From: Halorhodospira halochloris
GTDB taxonomy: Bacteria > Pseudomonadota > Gammaproteobacteria > Nitrococcales > Halorhodospiraceae
Direction of reading: 5' to 3'
Length of the DNA: 64,000 nucleotides
NCBI RefSeq assembly: GCF_002356555.2
Contig: NZ_AP017372.2
Coordinates: 372,001 to 436,000 of the forward strand
The position numbers and the translations under genes were made by a program. The notes below the pieces were generated by a model. That model worked only from the letters and a program-made list of their open reading frames with translations. It was not told the DNA's origin and searched no databases. This document shows, piece after piece, positions 1 through 9,408 of the stretch (its first letter is position 1; each line of letters starts with the position of its first letter).

Positions 1-210
1 TCTCTTTGCTTCCTTAAAAATACACTCTATAAAATTAATCTCGTGCCGCGGATCAACAATCAGATCATAGTCACCGGTTTCAGCCTCTTCTGCGGTTAGT
101 GGCTTATATCTGAGTAACGAAACATGCTTAAGATTGCTGTCCAAAGCGGCTCTAAGGATGCTAACTGGGTGATCAGCCGATGATGTAAGGTGCTGTGTGT
201 TGTGATTCAT
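1..210 (-). CDS. Partial protein, N-terminal 70 codons, function unknown
   Basis: An open frame starts at the ATG complementary to 208..210 and runs off the left edge of the window without a stop. The visible part begins MNHNTQHLTSSADHP and later has DYDLIVDPRHEINFIE. It has no motif I can assign. Its direction and AT-rich codon use match the glycan genes to its right, so it is probably the next member of that cluster. The start is supported only by being the first ATG of a frame that stays open for 70 codons. Confidence 0.5.
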   Translation of the reverse strand, partial: MNHNTQHLTSSADHPVSILRAALDSNLKHVSLLRYKPLTAEEAETGDYDLIVDPRHEINFIECIFKEAKR

Positions 211-353
211 ATTTATTCCATCGCAGAGCTACATCATGGATATTTTTATAAAATGTTGAAAGCATCTAATTTTATGGGCCATGAACGTCTGTTGTATGTT
301 TAATTATTACATGCGGTTCACGAGCTGAGTGTAATAAAAGTACTCTCTAATTG

Positions 354-1454
354 TCAAAGGTGTGCAAGGGTCCATCTTTTTATTCGTTCTAGTTTGTGGA
401 TTAGATTGCTCTCCTCGGGTGAGGTTTCGCGTCCCCAGCCATTGATTATGTGTGAAAACAGTTCGCAACTAAAAATTTTTACTGCGGTAACGATGTCAAG
501 CTGGGGTCGTTTGGAATCGATAAAACTTGATGCCAGACGCTCGGAAGAAATCCAAAAGTCTTTTAGTTTTGCTTGGCTGATTTTCTGTTTGCTGCGAGTT
601 TCTCTATAGTATAAATACATTATGTCAAAGACATGGGATCTGTAACAGGAATGCTCCCAATCTATGAAGCGAGGCCTCCCTGAGAATAGCAGTATGTTCT
701 TTGTGCTTAAATCTCCGTGGGAAAATACCTTTTCAATTTTGGCGTCTTCTAGGCTTCTATATACTTCATTGTACCAATGGCCATAGTCCAAGACTTTTTT
801 GTTGTTGGCCGATAACTCTATTAGCATATCATATATATGGTTCGGGCTGTGTAATATCTTTTGGGGTGAGCAAACACCTTGCGAGGTGATTTTTTGGAGT
901 TTAGCAATAAGCTGGATAACTTCTGATTGGATATGAAAATTCTTGATGATTGAGCTAATCTGGTCGTCAGCCATCTCACCAATATGACATTGTAGGTTAG
1001 CGTCATACCGTAGTTCTGGTATTAGTTTAGCTGATGTAAGTTGTCTCAAACAGCTTGGATCATCTATACTTGATCTTAATGAATCTAAATCTGTGTCTGA
1101 AGATAAAAAACAAACTGCTTTGTTTTCGAAGTCAAAGATAATTCGGCGGCTTTTTGGTTCGCGGACGTATGCAAAAAGGCCGATATCAGGGAGGGTTATA
1201 ATCTTATCTGATGAGTAAAGATCTGCATTAATAAGTGTTTGAGTCAAAATGCATCGTGTAAGTGATGAGTAATGGGCTGCTGTTGGTGTGGCGGCAAAGC
1301 TGGTTGATATACGAGGAATTACCGCTCTTCCGTTGCGGTATGCAAATTTCCAGTCGGCGAAACTATGCTTATTAAGATTGATATAAAAGCCACGCTTTAG
1401 TTTGGCAAAGTTAGCCGAACTGATATTGATCTGATTGTTTGATGTTTGGCTCAT
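354..1454 (-). CDS. Aminoglycoside/choline-kinase-like phosphotransferase
   Basis: A 366-residue protein with the signature of the APH/choline kinase fold. The catalytic loop HGDLSTKN lies near residues 246-253 and the metal-binding IDWE near 264-267. The N-terminal lobe is poorly conserved, as is usual in this superfamily. Members inside polysaccharide loci are thought to phosphorylate small alcohols or sugars (choline, ethanolamine, sugar-1-kinase roles), but the substrate cannot be read from sequence. It lies 28 bases after the start side of the O-antigen polymerase gene's stop and is co-directional with it, so co-transcription is likely. AT-rich codon use matches its neighbours. Confidence 0.75.
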   Translation of the reverse strand: MSQTSNNQINISSANFAKLKRGFYINLNKHSFADWKFAYRNGRAVIPRISTSFAATPTAAHYSSLTRCILTQTLINADLYSSDKIITLPDIGLFAYVREPKSRRIIFDFENKAVCFLSSDTDLDSLRSSIDDPSCLRQLTSAKLIPELRYDANLQCHIGEMADDQISSIIKNFHIQSEVIQLIAKLQKITSQGVCSPQKILHSPNHIYDMLIELSANNKKVLDYGHWYNEVYRSLEDAKIEKVFSHGDLSTKNILLFSGRPRFIDWEHSCYRSHVFDIMYLYYRETRSKQKISQAKLKDFWISSERLASSFIDSKRPQLDIVTAVKIFSCELFSHIINGWGRETSPEESNLIHKLERIKRWTLAHL

Positions 1455-1482
1455 GGTTCACGTTCATGCATCATTTAAGCAA

Positions 1483-2865
1483 TCAATGTGTATGTTCGCA
1501 TTGGTTCTTAGCATAGTAATCTCGCAGTTTGCTGCCAATGTAAAAGCTAGCCAAGCAAACACCGACGAAGAAGAAGACTGTTCGGCCGAATGATTGGTGA
1601 ACCCTGACTGTAGCTAGTAGCATGATGGCAAGAGAGGTGGCCGAGCTAATCGCAAATATCGCTGGAAATGCGGCTCGGCCGTAGTGCCTAAGTGAGGTTG
1701 CTGCCCATGTAAAGAGCCCAAGATATGTGCCGAAGTATAGTATTGCCCCGATAGCTCCAAGAGCATATAAAACTTCAATATACAGATTATGAAAATGCAC
1801 TTGTCCAGGTCGGGCTTCCTGAACAGGTTCGTAATTCATCTCGGTGCCCCATCCGAGCAGTGGTCGCTCCTTCCACGCCTCTATGCCAACACGCGGGAAC
1901 TCAATTCGGAGAGCAACCGATCTGCTTACTGGATCTTCGGCTGCAGCATCAGGATCAGTCAAATATTGCTGAATAGTTTCAACTGTTTCTATTGCACGAT
2001 CTTTCGCGTGGTGAGTTTGAAATAAAGCAAGTGTAGCTAAAACGATCGTTATACATGATGCTACGGCTACAATAGATACAACCTTCCAGCGTGATTTGCT
2101 GCTTGATGGTAGAAAAATAGATAACAAAAAAGAAGCGGCAATAATCCCGCCGACGCTACCTATCCATGCGTTCCTCGAGCCGGTAATAATAAGAGTCCAT
2201 GCGACAAATGATAATAATAGCAAATATCCCAATATTGTCACGATTGACGATAAAGAAAACAAGGAGTTCTGGGAGTAGGCTCTATAAATAACACGTATAA
2301 CTGCTACAAAAAAGCCTATAAGAGCAAAACTAAGTGCCATGGCAATCTGATTAGGGTTGCCAGGCCCGAACAAACGCCTGCTGTCCCAATCCAATGCAAA
2401 CAAACTATTCCAGTCTAAATCTTGCAAGAACCAAATTGATAGCCCAGTCAACGCGGCTAATAAAAAGAGTCTTATCCGGTATATGTTGTCTCTAACGAAC
2501 AACGCACCAATTATGAATATCAGCGCTGAAGTGCGAAGCAGATCACCGGTTTCGGGTCCTTGTTTAACTGGGACATCAAGTTGCTCATACAATGATATGC
2601 CATGTCGCAAGCCAAGGTAGGCAATGAAGACAACACTTGCCCAGAAAACCAAATTTCTACGGAGGACAGGCCAGAATTCTCGTAAAGCTACAAAAAAGGC
2701 CAATAATAGTATGCCCCAAGCTAGTCTGTTGATGCTGCCACCGAGCCAAGTCCCTGTAAAAACAATTATCAGCGCTGATACAAATCCAACTATATCGGCT
2801 ATATGAAACCGAGTGCATTGTGGAAGCCAGACATCTGTTTTGTAATTATTAAAAAAACTAATCAT
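1483..2865 (-). CDS. O-antigen polymerase/ligase (Wzy/WaaL superfamily) membrane protein
   Basis: About 460 residues with some ten hydrophobic segments. A periplasmic-loop region in the C-terminal half carries GSRNAWIG, LLGWGTEMNYEP and HFHNLYIEVLYALGAIG, the typical Wzy_C arrangement in which a G-x-G segment and an HNxxxE motif precede the last membrane helices. It would join or polymerise undecaprenyl-linked glycan repeats on the periplasmic face of the inner membrane. I chose the ATG at 2865, which overlaps the end of the FkbM gene by 8 bases, over an upstream ATG at 2910 that would give a non-hydrophobic extension. The distinction between polymerase and ligase is not possible from sequence. 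Confidence 0.8.
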   Translation of the reverse strand: MISFFNNYKTDVWLPQCTRFHIADIVGFVSALIIVFTGTWLGGSINRLAWGILLLAFFVALREFWPVLRRNLVFWASVVFIAYLGLRHGISLYEQLDVPVKQGPETGDLLRTSALIFIIGALFVRDNIYRIRLFLLAALTGLSIWFLQDLDWNSLFALDWDSRRLFGPGNPNQIAMALSFALIGFFVAVIRVIYRAYSQNSLFSLSSIVTILGYLLLLSFVAWTLIITGSRNAWIGSVGGIIAASFLLSIFLPSSSKSRWKVVSIVAVASCITIVLATLALFQTHHAKDRAIETVETIQQYLTDPDAAAEDPVSRSVALRIEFPRVGIEAWKERPLLGWGTEMNYEPVQEARPGQVHFHNLYIEVLYALGAIGAILYFGTYLGLFTWAATSLRHYGRAAFPAIFAISSATSLAIMLLATVRVHQSFGRTVFFFVGVCLASFYIGSKLRDYYAKNQCEHTH

Positions 2866-3778
2866 GGTTAGATTTAGTTTGCTGCGGGCGGCACAAAAAC
2901 AAGTGAGCATGTTGGGTTAGAGAGGTTATAATGCCTATGTCTGTATTGTGAATTAGGCTGGAATTGCCTTTTTTGTGTTCAATCGCTTCGAGTTGAAAGC
3001 CACTCGATTGCAGCGCATCTTTTATTTCCTGAAAAAAAGGTGATGCTTGCTTGTGCAGTTCGAAAAAAATGAAGCAATAAGCTCCGCTAGCGAGTAATTT
3101 TTGCATGCCTCTAAACGCATATCCTTCATATCCTTCTATATCCATACGTACTATGATTGGCGTATGGGTATTTTTTCTGTGCTTGTTAATAAGATCGTCT
3201 ACTGTAGTTATCCATACTTCTTCGTAGGATCTTTCTGTGTTGTCTGAACTTGTGAAATTGTGCGTATTAGATGTCTTGCCTAATGACAATTTGCCTAGTT
3301 TATTTGATTCGCCAATTCCGCAGTGAATGGGGGTAATGTTTGTATATTTGTTTAGTGCTATATTGTACTCTAAGCGCTCAATGTTGCTTTGCTCAGCTTC
3401 TATTGCAAGAATGGTAGAATCCCCGCGTAGTGAATTTGCACTAATGAGGCTGTAGTATCCAATATTCGCTCCAATATCCAAAACCAATGGGGGCTGACTA
3501 AAGTTTGAGTCGATTTCCTTTATTCGGTTCTGGAAGTATACAGTGCTAGAGTGTTCCCGCGTTTTATGAATTGCAAGTTCATGTTCTATCTTATGTTGAG
3601 AATGCGGATCTATATTCAGCCGCATCTTGCTGCCGTGAATGGTGCAATAAACATTGTTATCGGGATCAGATAAACGTTTCAGGCGACGCAGCTTGAGTTT
3701 GTCTAGCCTTTTTCTGAGGCTTTTCGAAGCTCTGATCCTTGGTGTGAGATCGCGTAATCTGCTTAAAATTGATGCCAT
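2858..3778 (-). CDS. FkbM-family SAM-dependent methyltransferase
   Basis: A 306-residue protein with a class I methyltransferase core. Motif I is DIGANIGYYS at residues 101-110, followed by the acidic strand-2 end (IEAEQSNIERLEYN) and the FkbM hallmark VRMDIEGYEGYAFRGM in the C-terminal half. Enzymes of this family usually O-methylate sugar hydroxyls in glycan clusters. The first 60 residues are basic and may be an accessory segment. The gene overlaps the polymerase gene start by 8 bases, which indicates translational coupling. The methyl acceptor is unknown; a phosphoramidate or a sugar are both possible. Confidence 0.85.
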   Translation of the reverse strand: MASILSRLRDLTPRIRASKSLRKRLDKLKLRRLKRLSDPDNNVYCTIHGSKMRLNIDPHSQHKIEHELAIHKTREHSSTVYFQNRIKEIDSNFSQPPLVLDIGANIGYYSLISANSLRGDSTILAIEAEQSNIERLEYNIALNKYTNITPIHCGIGESNKLGKLSLGKTSNTHNFTSSDNTERSYEEVWITTVDDLINKHRKNTHTPIIVRMDIEGYEGYAFRGMQKLLASGAYCFIFFELHKQASPFFQEIKDALQSSGFQLEAIEHKKGNSSLIHNTDIGIITSLTQHAHLFLCRPQQTKSNHD

Positions 3779-3826
3779 TGGTGAAAAGCCCTAAGCTTGT
3801 ACCATAATGTGTTGTAAATGAGCGAG

Positions 3827-4612
3827 TCAACAATCATTCTTTTTTTGTAAAAGCCTAAGCGGATAGTATCTGCTGATCCAAGGGTGGCGCTTAAGCATTG
3901 ACATGCTCCAAGGTTTCTTGTCGTTTTCGCCTGGAAAAGCTACTAGGCGACAATTGTTAGGCAAGTTACCTTGATGCTTGGGTAGCCAAGCTGCACGATA
4001 TATGCCTTCGTTTCTCGTTAGTATTGATAGTCGGTCTCTGGCGCGTATATATATCCAAGCCTGGTCAGTGCCGCGAATTTTAGCATCTACAGTCTCATTC
4101 GGCGATTTTGTTGGGTCAAAATCGTACCATAGGTCATTAGCATATCCGCACTGCACAACGAGGATTGATGAATTAACCGGGCATCGATAAGGCCAGTAAC
4201 CACGTCTCAATCGGTGTTTTATCGCGGAAAATCCGCGACGTACCTTCATTCCATCGCCAATTGCCAATGGCTGATTAAGCTCGAAAAGGTTGGAAAGGTC
4301 TCCTGTAACAACAACGTCCAGGTCTAAATACATAAACTTATCTTCATTGATCAACTTTTCATGTTCTGATGAAAAAATCCATAGCTTAGCGTAATTGCCT
4401 TTTGTTTTGTCAATTAAATATCGACATTTATTCGGTAGTTCTATTGGCTCGATTTGTGCGTCTAGGCCCGAAGGGTCATCAGTAACACAGATCATACGAA
4501 AAGGCTGGGTGTGATGAATGCTTAGCATCTCATGGAGCGCATTAACATGGGCTGATGAGTACGGAGCCCCTTCAGATGGTGTTCCCCAGCGAAAGCATAC
4601 AAAGACTAACAT
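3827..4612 (-). CDS. GT-A fold glycosyltransferase (GT8-like)
   Basis: A 261-residue soluble protein. The key feature is MYLDLDVVVTGDL with a DLD metal-binding triad at residues 97-99, preceded by a lysine/tyrosine-rich acceptor segment (KGNYAKLWIF), as in GT8-type and related GT-A transferases that take nucleotide sugars. The conserved GTDQAW near the C-terminal third resembles the HxDQ segment of such enzymes. It is co-directional with the FkbM gene, 48 bases upstream of it, and probably shares its transcript. Donor and acceptor are not predictable. Confidence 0.7.
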   Translation of the reverse strand: MLVFVCFRWGTPSEGAPYSSAHVNALHEMLSIHHTQPFRMICVTDDPSGLDAQIEPIELPNKCRYLIDKTKGNYAKLWIFSSEHEKLINEDKFMYLDLDVVVTGDLSNLFELNQPLAIGDGMKVRRGFSAIKHRLRRGYWPYRCPVNSSILVVQCGYANDLWYDFDPTKSPNETVDAKIRGTDQAWIYIRARDRLSILTRNEGIYRAAWLPKHQGNLPNNCRLVAFPGENDKKPWSMSMLKRHPWISRYYPLRLLQKKNDC

Positions 4613-4826
4613 GATTTTGAGGGCGCCTTATTTGAAAAAAACAGTATCAAATATAGCATCAATATGCTCCAATTGTGTATTAAACTGGGCACGCTAAACT
4701 GCTGCAAAGCTTTATGTCCAATGACTTTCGTGTCCATTTATTCATATAATAAACCTACTGTAACCAGACTGAAGTAACTTTATATAAGTGGCTGTGAATT
4801 AGCTATACGTCGGCCTCGCGAAGTGG

Positions 4827-5447
4827 TTATTCATGCTCCGGATGCCACATTATTCCAACCCAATGGTGGGAGCGATGACGTACAGCTTCAATTGTGCCAT
4901 CGTCAGACCACGCCAGTGGAAGCATGTCATCGCCCAGATCAGTCTCACGGATAGCGAGAAAGTGGAAGCTGTTAACTGTGGGGTTACAGTTTATTTTTTC
5001 CACGTCGTCTGATCTATCAGTGATTCCCTCTTTGCCGCATAGGTATAAGTCGAGCACATCACCTGTAATGATAGCATGGCGACAGGCGACATGCCCCGAA
5101 ATCGGCGTTAAACGCCCACTCTGGTAGTGGTTCAACATCTGCATGCCGCGACAAATGCCAAGAACTGGTACAGAGTAACCGATGCTGTACTCAAGGGCTG
5201 CTCTCTCAAGCGCGTCCCGCGCCGGTGCCGAACCGATATCATTGCCGCCAGATAGCACAATTGCCTCTGGGGCAAGTTTACACAGATACTCTGCGAGACC
5301 ATTGCTCGGAACTCCGCTACAAAGAGGAATTGGCAAGAAGCCTAATTCCCAGAGCATAGCTGCCAACCGCACATCAAGGGTGTCGCGATTTTCTGCGCGG
5401 CTTGGAAGTGAGTCAATTCGTTGTGTTAGGGCAGCACGTTTAATCAA
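4827..5447 (-). CDS. Orphan class I glutamine amidotransferase-like hydrolase (peptidase C26), diverged phosphoramidate-pathway paralogue
   Basis: A 206-residue protein with the class I GATase nucleophile elbow GICRGMQ (Cys99) and the paired HPE (His202, Glu204). It aligns along its whole length with the operon-borne hydrolases at 17152, 25829 and 36905, from the RDTLDVRL start region and GFLPIPLCS to SGGNDIG and GIMWHPE, but is clearly diverged, has an insertion near 130-140 and ends right after HPE, lacking the last 20 or so residues of the others. The operon relatives resemble Campylobacter Cj1417, gamma-glutamyl-CDP-amidate hydrolase. Here no kinase or cytidylyltransferase lies beside it. 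It may serve a second related pathway or be a relic. Confidence 0.75.
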   Translation of the reverse strand: MIKRAALTQRIDSLPSRAENRDTLDVRLAAMLWELGFLPIPLCSGVPSNGLAEYLCKLAPEAIVLSGGNDIGSAPARDALERAALEYSIGYSVPVLGICRGMQMLNHYQSGRLTPISGHVACRHAIITGDVLDLYLCGKEGITDRSDDVEKINCNPTVNSFHFLAIRETDLGDDMLPLAWSDDGTIEAVRHRSHHWVGIMWHPEHE

Positions 5448-5531
5448 GCGTTAATCATCTCTACCGATTTGGTCTCGCGGGTTAGTTGATCACTGAACAC
5501 TTAGTAATCCCCACCAGTAGGTTCAGGAGGT

Positions 5532-6059
5532 TCACTCTAGCGTTACGCGCCGGCGGTACTCCTGGTGCGCTGTAACCATAAACTCAGTTATGAAGGCGCT
5601 AAATATTGCTAGCATGCCCCCTAAGACAATCCCCAACATGATTATCAAACCTGTTCTGGGTTCTTCCTCTTCCAGGTCCTCCTTTGTGAGGTCTAACAAG
5701 TCTTGCCTAGCTTGCTCCCAAGCAGTTTTAAGTTCCTTGCGCTGGTCCAGTAGACTTTCATAGAGCCACACGCTACCGGCCACATCAGCAATCCCGGCGT
5801 CATCCGGCAGCTCGGTTAGGCGGGCTTCTAACTTGTGTACTGCCCGATCTACGTGTTCCAGTCTTGATTTGATTTCTGTAATCCTTTTCTCAGTCTCTTT
5901 TTTCTTGGTCGTCTTCTCTGTATCGATCTTCTCTTCCACCGCCTCTTCGGTATCTGTCGGTTCGGGCTGGGTAGCCGTCTGCTGGTAGACTGCATACACT
6001 ACCGTGGCGACGACAACTAACAGGAAGACCACCGCCATGATGCGCCAGCGGCGCAGCAT
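5532..6059 (-). CDS. Membrane-anchored coiled-coil protein, function unknown
   Basis: A 175-residue protein with an N-terminal membrane helix (residues 8-25, VVFLLVVVATVVYAVY), a very charged Lys/Glu coiled coil at about 35-85, a second helical stretch, and a second hydrophobic helix (LIIMLGIVLGGMLAIFSAF) near the C-terminus. The architecture is loosely like small chain-length-determinant or scaffold proteins but there is no Wzz proline-glycine signature, so I do not assign it. It stands alone, 84 bases upstream of the orphan hydrolase. Confidence 0.6.
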   Translation of the reverse strand: MLRRWRIMAVVFLLVVVATVVYAVYQQTATQPEPTDTEEAVEEKIDTEKTTKKKETEKRITEIKSRLEHVDRAVHKLEARLTELPDDAGIADVAGSVWLYESLLDQRKELKTAWEQARQDLLDLTKEDLEEEEPRTGLIIMLGIVLGGMLAIFSAFITEFMVTAHQEYRRRVTLE

Positions 6060-6539
<480 letters not shown>

Positions 6540-7211
6540 TTGGTAACCCGTAAAAGTGCTCTAAAGTTCCTGGGCGATACCGCTGTCCTGTGGGTCGATC
6601 CACAGCTGATCACACACCATAGAGGTAGTAAGTTTCCACTCACTGCTCAAATTCGCGCTAAGTACAAGAGCAAATTGCGGCGTCCAGTGACTTGGGCTAG
6701 TAGGCGCTGGCACCCCTTTTTCGTGAGGGAGGCTTGGCTACCTCCAGCTGAACCAATCGAAAGCGAGGGCAAGTATCGAAGAGTAAGCGATCTTATTGCA
6801 AATAGACAAAGGCTGGAAAGAAGTGATTGGTATCAAAGCATGATCGACCGGGTGCGCACTAAGGGGTCAGTGCGCTACAAGTTTCAGAAGATGTATAGTG
6901 AGTCTGAAGTAGACGCTTTCTTCAATGAGCATGTTGGGCCACTGATCGAAAGCATGGCGAAAGAGGGGTACAGGGAAGATCTGGCTCCCGAGCATGGTAC
7001 TGTGTTAGTTGGTGAAGACGGAAGGCTGTATAAGACAGGCGGTGGAAGCCACCGTTTCTATGTGGCGCGCGAATTGGGTGTGAAAAGCGTGCCCGTTACG
7101 GTTGCTAGCGTCCACGAAGATTGGGTTCGAGCCCAGGGTGTTGTACCCGATCGCCACGGGCTGCGTGAACTGCCAAAGCTGCTAAGATCTCTGGGGAACT
7201 GCACTGACTAG
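6540..7211 (+). CDS. ParB-like (sulfiredoxin-fold) domain protein of a glycan locus
   Basis: A 223-residue protein starting at TTG, supported by AGGGGAGG about 9 bases upstream. The C-terminal third has DGRLYKTGGGSHRFYVARELG followed by a VPV strand, with GGGSHRF at 167-173, the G-x-HR motif of ParB/sulfiredoxin-like domains. The N-terminal 150 residues are basic and unassigned. It is one of few plus-strand genes here. A second protein with the same kind of C-terminal GG-x-HR motif lies at 61543. ParB-like folds can bind DNA or hydrolyse nucleotides (CTP, ATP) and some act as small-molecule kinases; which applies here is unknown. Confidence 0.6.
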   Translation: MVTRKSALKFLGDTAVLWVDPQLITHHRGSKFPLTAQIRAKYKSKLRRPVTWASRRWHPFFVREAWLPPAEPIESEGKYRRVSDLIANRQRLERSDWYQSMIDRVRTKGSVRYKFQKMYSESEVDAFFNEHVGPLIESMAKEGYREDLAPEHGTVLVGEDGRLYKTGGGSHRFYVARELGVKSVPVTVASVHEDWVRAQGVVPDRHGLRELPKLLRSLGNCTD

Positions 7212-7432
7212 CAGCAGGGTAAACCTCATTACTGTGAGGTGCGAAGCCCCAAAGGAGCTTGGATATGGTCAATTAACCTAGATGTCCAACGGGATACATT
7301 GCAGTTTGCAATCACAGGCGCTCAAAGCGCAGCACTGAGCAATGAACCCTTTATGTGCACAAAGCTACTCCTGTGACCGGCAAGTAAGTTCCGAGACGGC
7401 TGGATTCAGAAGTGGTAATGCATAATCCAGGA

Positions 7433-8182
7433 TCAGCCTTTGGAAAAAACGAAAACTTTTTCGCCTCTGCGTAACGCATACTTGACTACATCTTCTCCCT
7501 TTGCAGTTACTTCCCTTTCAAGCTTCAAGCCTCCGCGCTCAATTCTGTCCTTGAAATCTCTGCCATAAAACCGCACATGGTCTTTTTGCCCGAAGTGAAG
7601 CAGACGGCCATGTTTTGTATCGATGTCCTCATTCTCATAAGTGGTGTCCCAGCCTTCTATTATCGGAACCATGCATATTAGCAAGCCATCTTTTCTTAAA
7701 ATGCGACTTATTTCGCTAGCACTCCTTAGGTCATCTACATGTTCTAAAACATGATTGGCAATGACCAATTTTACTGAGGAGTCTGGCAGGTTTATGTCTT
7801 CTATATTTAATATTAAGTCTGCAGTCTGTTTAATATCGGCTGTTGAATAATTATTCCATCTCTCTCTTAGCCGTTTTTCTAGACCTTGCTCTGGTGCGAA
7901 ATGAATGACCTTATCATCAACAGCTATTTCATCGGCGATCAGGTTTCTTTCAAGCGCAAGCCATAAAAGCCTATGCCTTTCTTTGCTGTAACATTTGGGA
8001 CATCTGATATCTATCCTAGGAGGACTTCCAGCTATACCAAAAAATCCTTGATATCCACATATGCAGCAAATTCTTTCAGCTATTGGTCTCAAGGACTTCA
8101 ATGCCTTACGGTATTGCTTGATATTCCAGAGCAAGTTATGCAAAAATATTCTTTTTATATAACATCTAACCTTGTTTTTCAT
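7433..8182 (-). CDS. Class I SAM-dependent methyltransferase with N-terminal zinc-ribbon-like segment
   Basis: A 249-residue protein. Two CxxC pairs (Cys39/Cys42 and Cys61/Cys64) form a probable zinc knuckle ahead of a Methyltransf_11-type core with VIHFAPEQG, LVIANHVLEHVDDL and a GLLICMVPI strand. Motif I is atypical (FAPEQG). This Cys-rich plus methyltransferase layout is common among glycan-cluster methyltransferases. It would methylate a sugar or linked group in the cytoplasm. Before transposon insertion it followed the CDP-glycerol-type transferase gene at 13246 by about 210 bases, so the two may once have shared a transcript. Confidence 0.75.
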   Translation of the reverse strand: MKNKVRCYIKRIFLHNLLWNIKQYRKALKSLRPIAERICCICGYQGFFGIAGSPPRIDIRCPKCYSKERHRLLWLALERNLIADEIAVDDKVIHFAPEQGLEKRLRERWNNYSTADIKQTADLILNIEDINLPDSSVKLVIANHVLEHVDDLRSASEISRILRKDGLLICMVPIIEGWDTTYENEDIDTKHGRLLHFGQKDHVRFYGRDFKDRIERGGLKLEREVTAKGEDVVKYALRRGEKVFVFSKG

Positions 8183-8395
8183 GATGGAAACCGTTGTTTG
8201 TGGTAGAAACTTTATTCAGATTAAATGCCGCTATTAGTGGTTTGTTTTCAGGAACTGTTGCCCCAAATAAGTGACAATTCGAAAAACGTATTTACTGGTT
8301 CTAGGCTAGTCGTAACGCTTCTGTGATAGTTAAAACCGACTTCTTATGTTTACAGCAGGATCAGTTGGCTTTAATCCCCGTAATTACATTTTACA

Positions 8396-8403
8396 AAATT
8401 TCC
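8396..8403. repeat. Left target-site duplication of the ISL3 element (AAATTTCC)
   Basis: Eight bases AAATTTCC directly abut the left inverted repeat and recur at 13272..13279 on the right side. Eight-base duplications are typical of the ISL3 family. Joining the flanks reconstructs the end of the host gene. Confidence 0.9.
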
Positions 8404-8442
8404 GGCACCTTCGCAATCTGTGTGGGTGACACCCCCATCTAC

Positions 8443-9306
8443 TCACGCAACCGCCGATCTACATATTGTGCCATAGGGTGAGGCAGGCAGATGGGTGAGC
8501 TTGCCAGCGATCAGGTAGCAGATGGAGATCAGATTCTTCGTGGTGCGAAATCCTCGTGCACGGCCCTTGGCAACTTGAATCTGACCGTTCATGCTTTCGA
8601 CGGGGCCGTTTGATAAGCGAGAGTCAAAGGCGTTGAGGATGCCCTGCCAGTGAGCCTTGAGCGTTAACGCTAGGCGCTTGAACGGCTCCAGCCGGCAGCG
8701 CCGAGCCCAACTGTACCAGGCGTTGAGGTTTTGCTCAGCCTCTCTGCGAGCACCACTGCCGGTCAGTATTTCGCGCAGTGCCTCCTTGAGCCGCCAGGCG
8801 CGGGCTGTTTTCAGCCTCGTCCGTGACAGGTAATGCAGTTCGGTGAGCTGCTTGAGCGTGTGCCGCGAGGCATCCTTAAGCCAGACCCAGCGAGTGCGCT
8901 TGAGCGCAGGCTCCAGGCGCACCTCGGCGCGGCGGACCTCGTCGACTGCCTGATTAGCCAGCTGCACCACATGGAAGGCGTCGAAGGTAATCGCTGCCTC
9001 GGGTAGATACCGCTGCACGCCGGCGATGTAGGCCTTGCTCATATCGATGCATACCGCCTCGACAGAGTCCCTATCGCCGCCGTGATCGTGTAGATCCGCC
9101 ACAAACGCCCCAATGGTCGACTGGTTCCGCCCTTCGCAGGCAAAGAGTAGGCGTCGGTCATCAAGGTCCTGGAAGACAGTGATATAGTTATGCCCGCGCC
9201 GCGAGGCCGTCTCGTCGATGCCGACAGCGCGAACGTTGCTGAAGTCCTCCTGAGCACGGGCTGCTTCCACGTAGTGGTTGAGGATTCGCCAAATTGGGTC
9301 ATCACC
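8443..9306 (-). pseudogene. ISL3-family transposase, C-terminal part (separated from its N-terminal part)
   Basis: Encodes the DDE_Tnp_ISL3 catalytic region: AVGIDETASRRGHNY carries the first Asp and VCIDMSKAYIAGVQRYLP the second; a C-terminal NGPVESMNGQIQVAKGRARGF segment carries the Glu. The frame entering from 9384 is read from IS21 sequence and is not native. Removing the IS21 element and one copy of its 5-base duplication joins this part in frame with 12766..13163 to give a 418-residue transposase, the usual family length. The transposase is therefore disrupted by insertion and has no other visible lesion. Confidence 0.9.
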
Positions 9307-9408
9307 TGTTAGCGGCTTTGGAAAACCGTACAAAATTGGCGGAGGATTCAGACATACTAATACGTTACTGAGATCCACCGCCATGTCCTTTTCCTTACAG
9401 GTGGTAAA

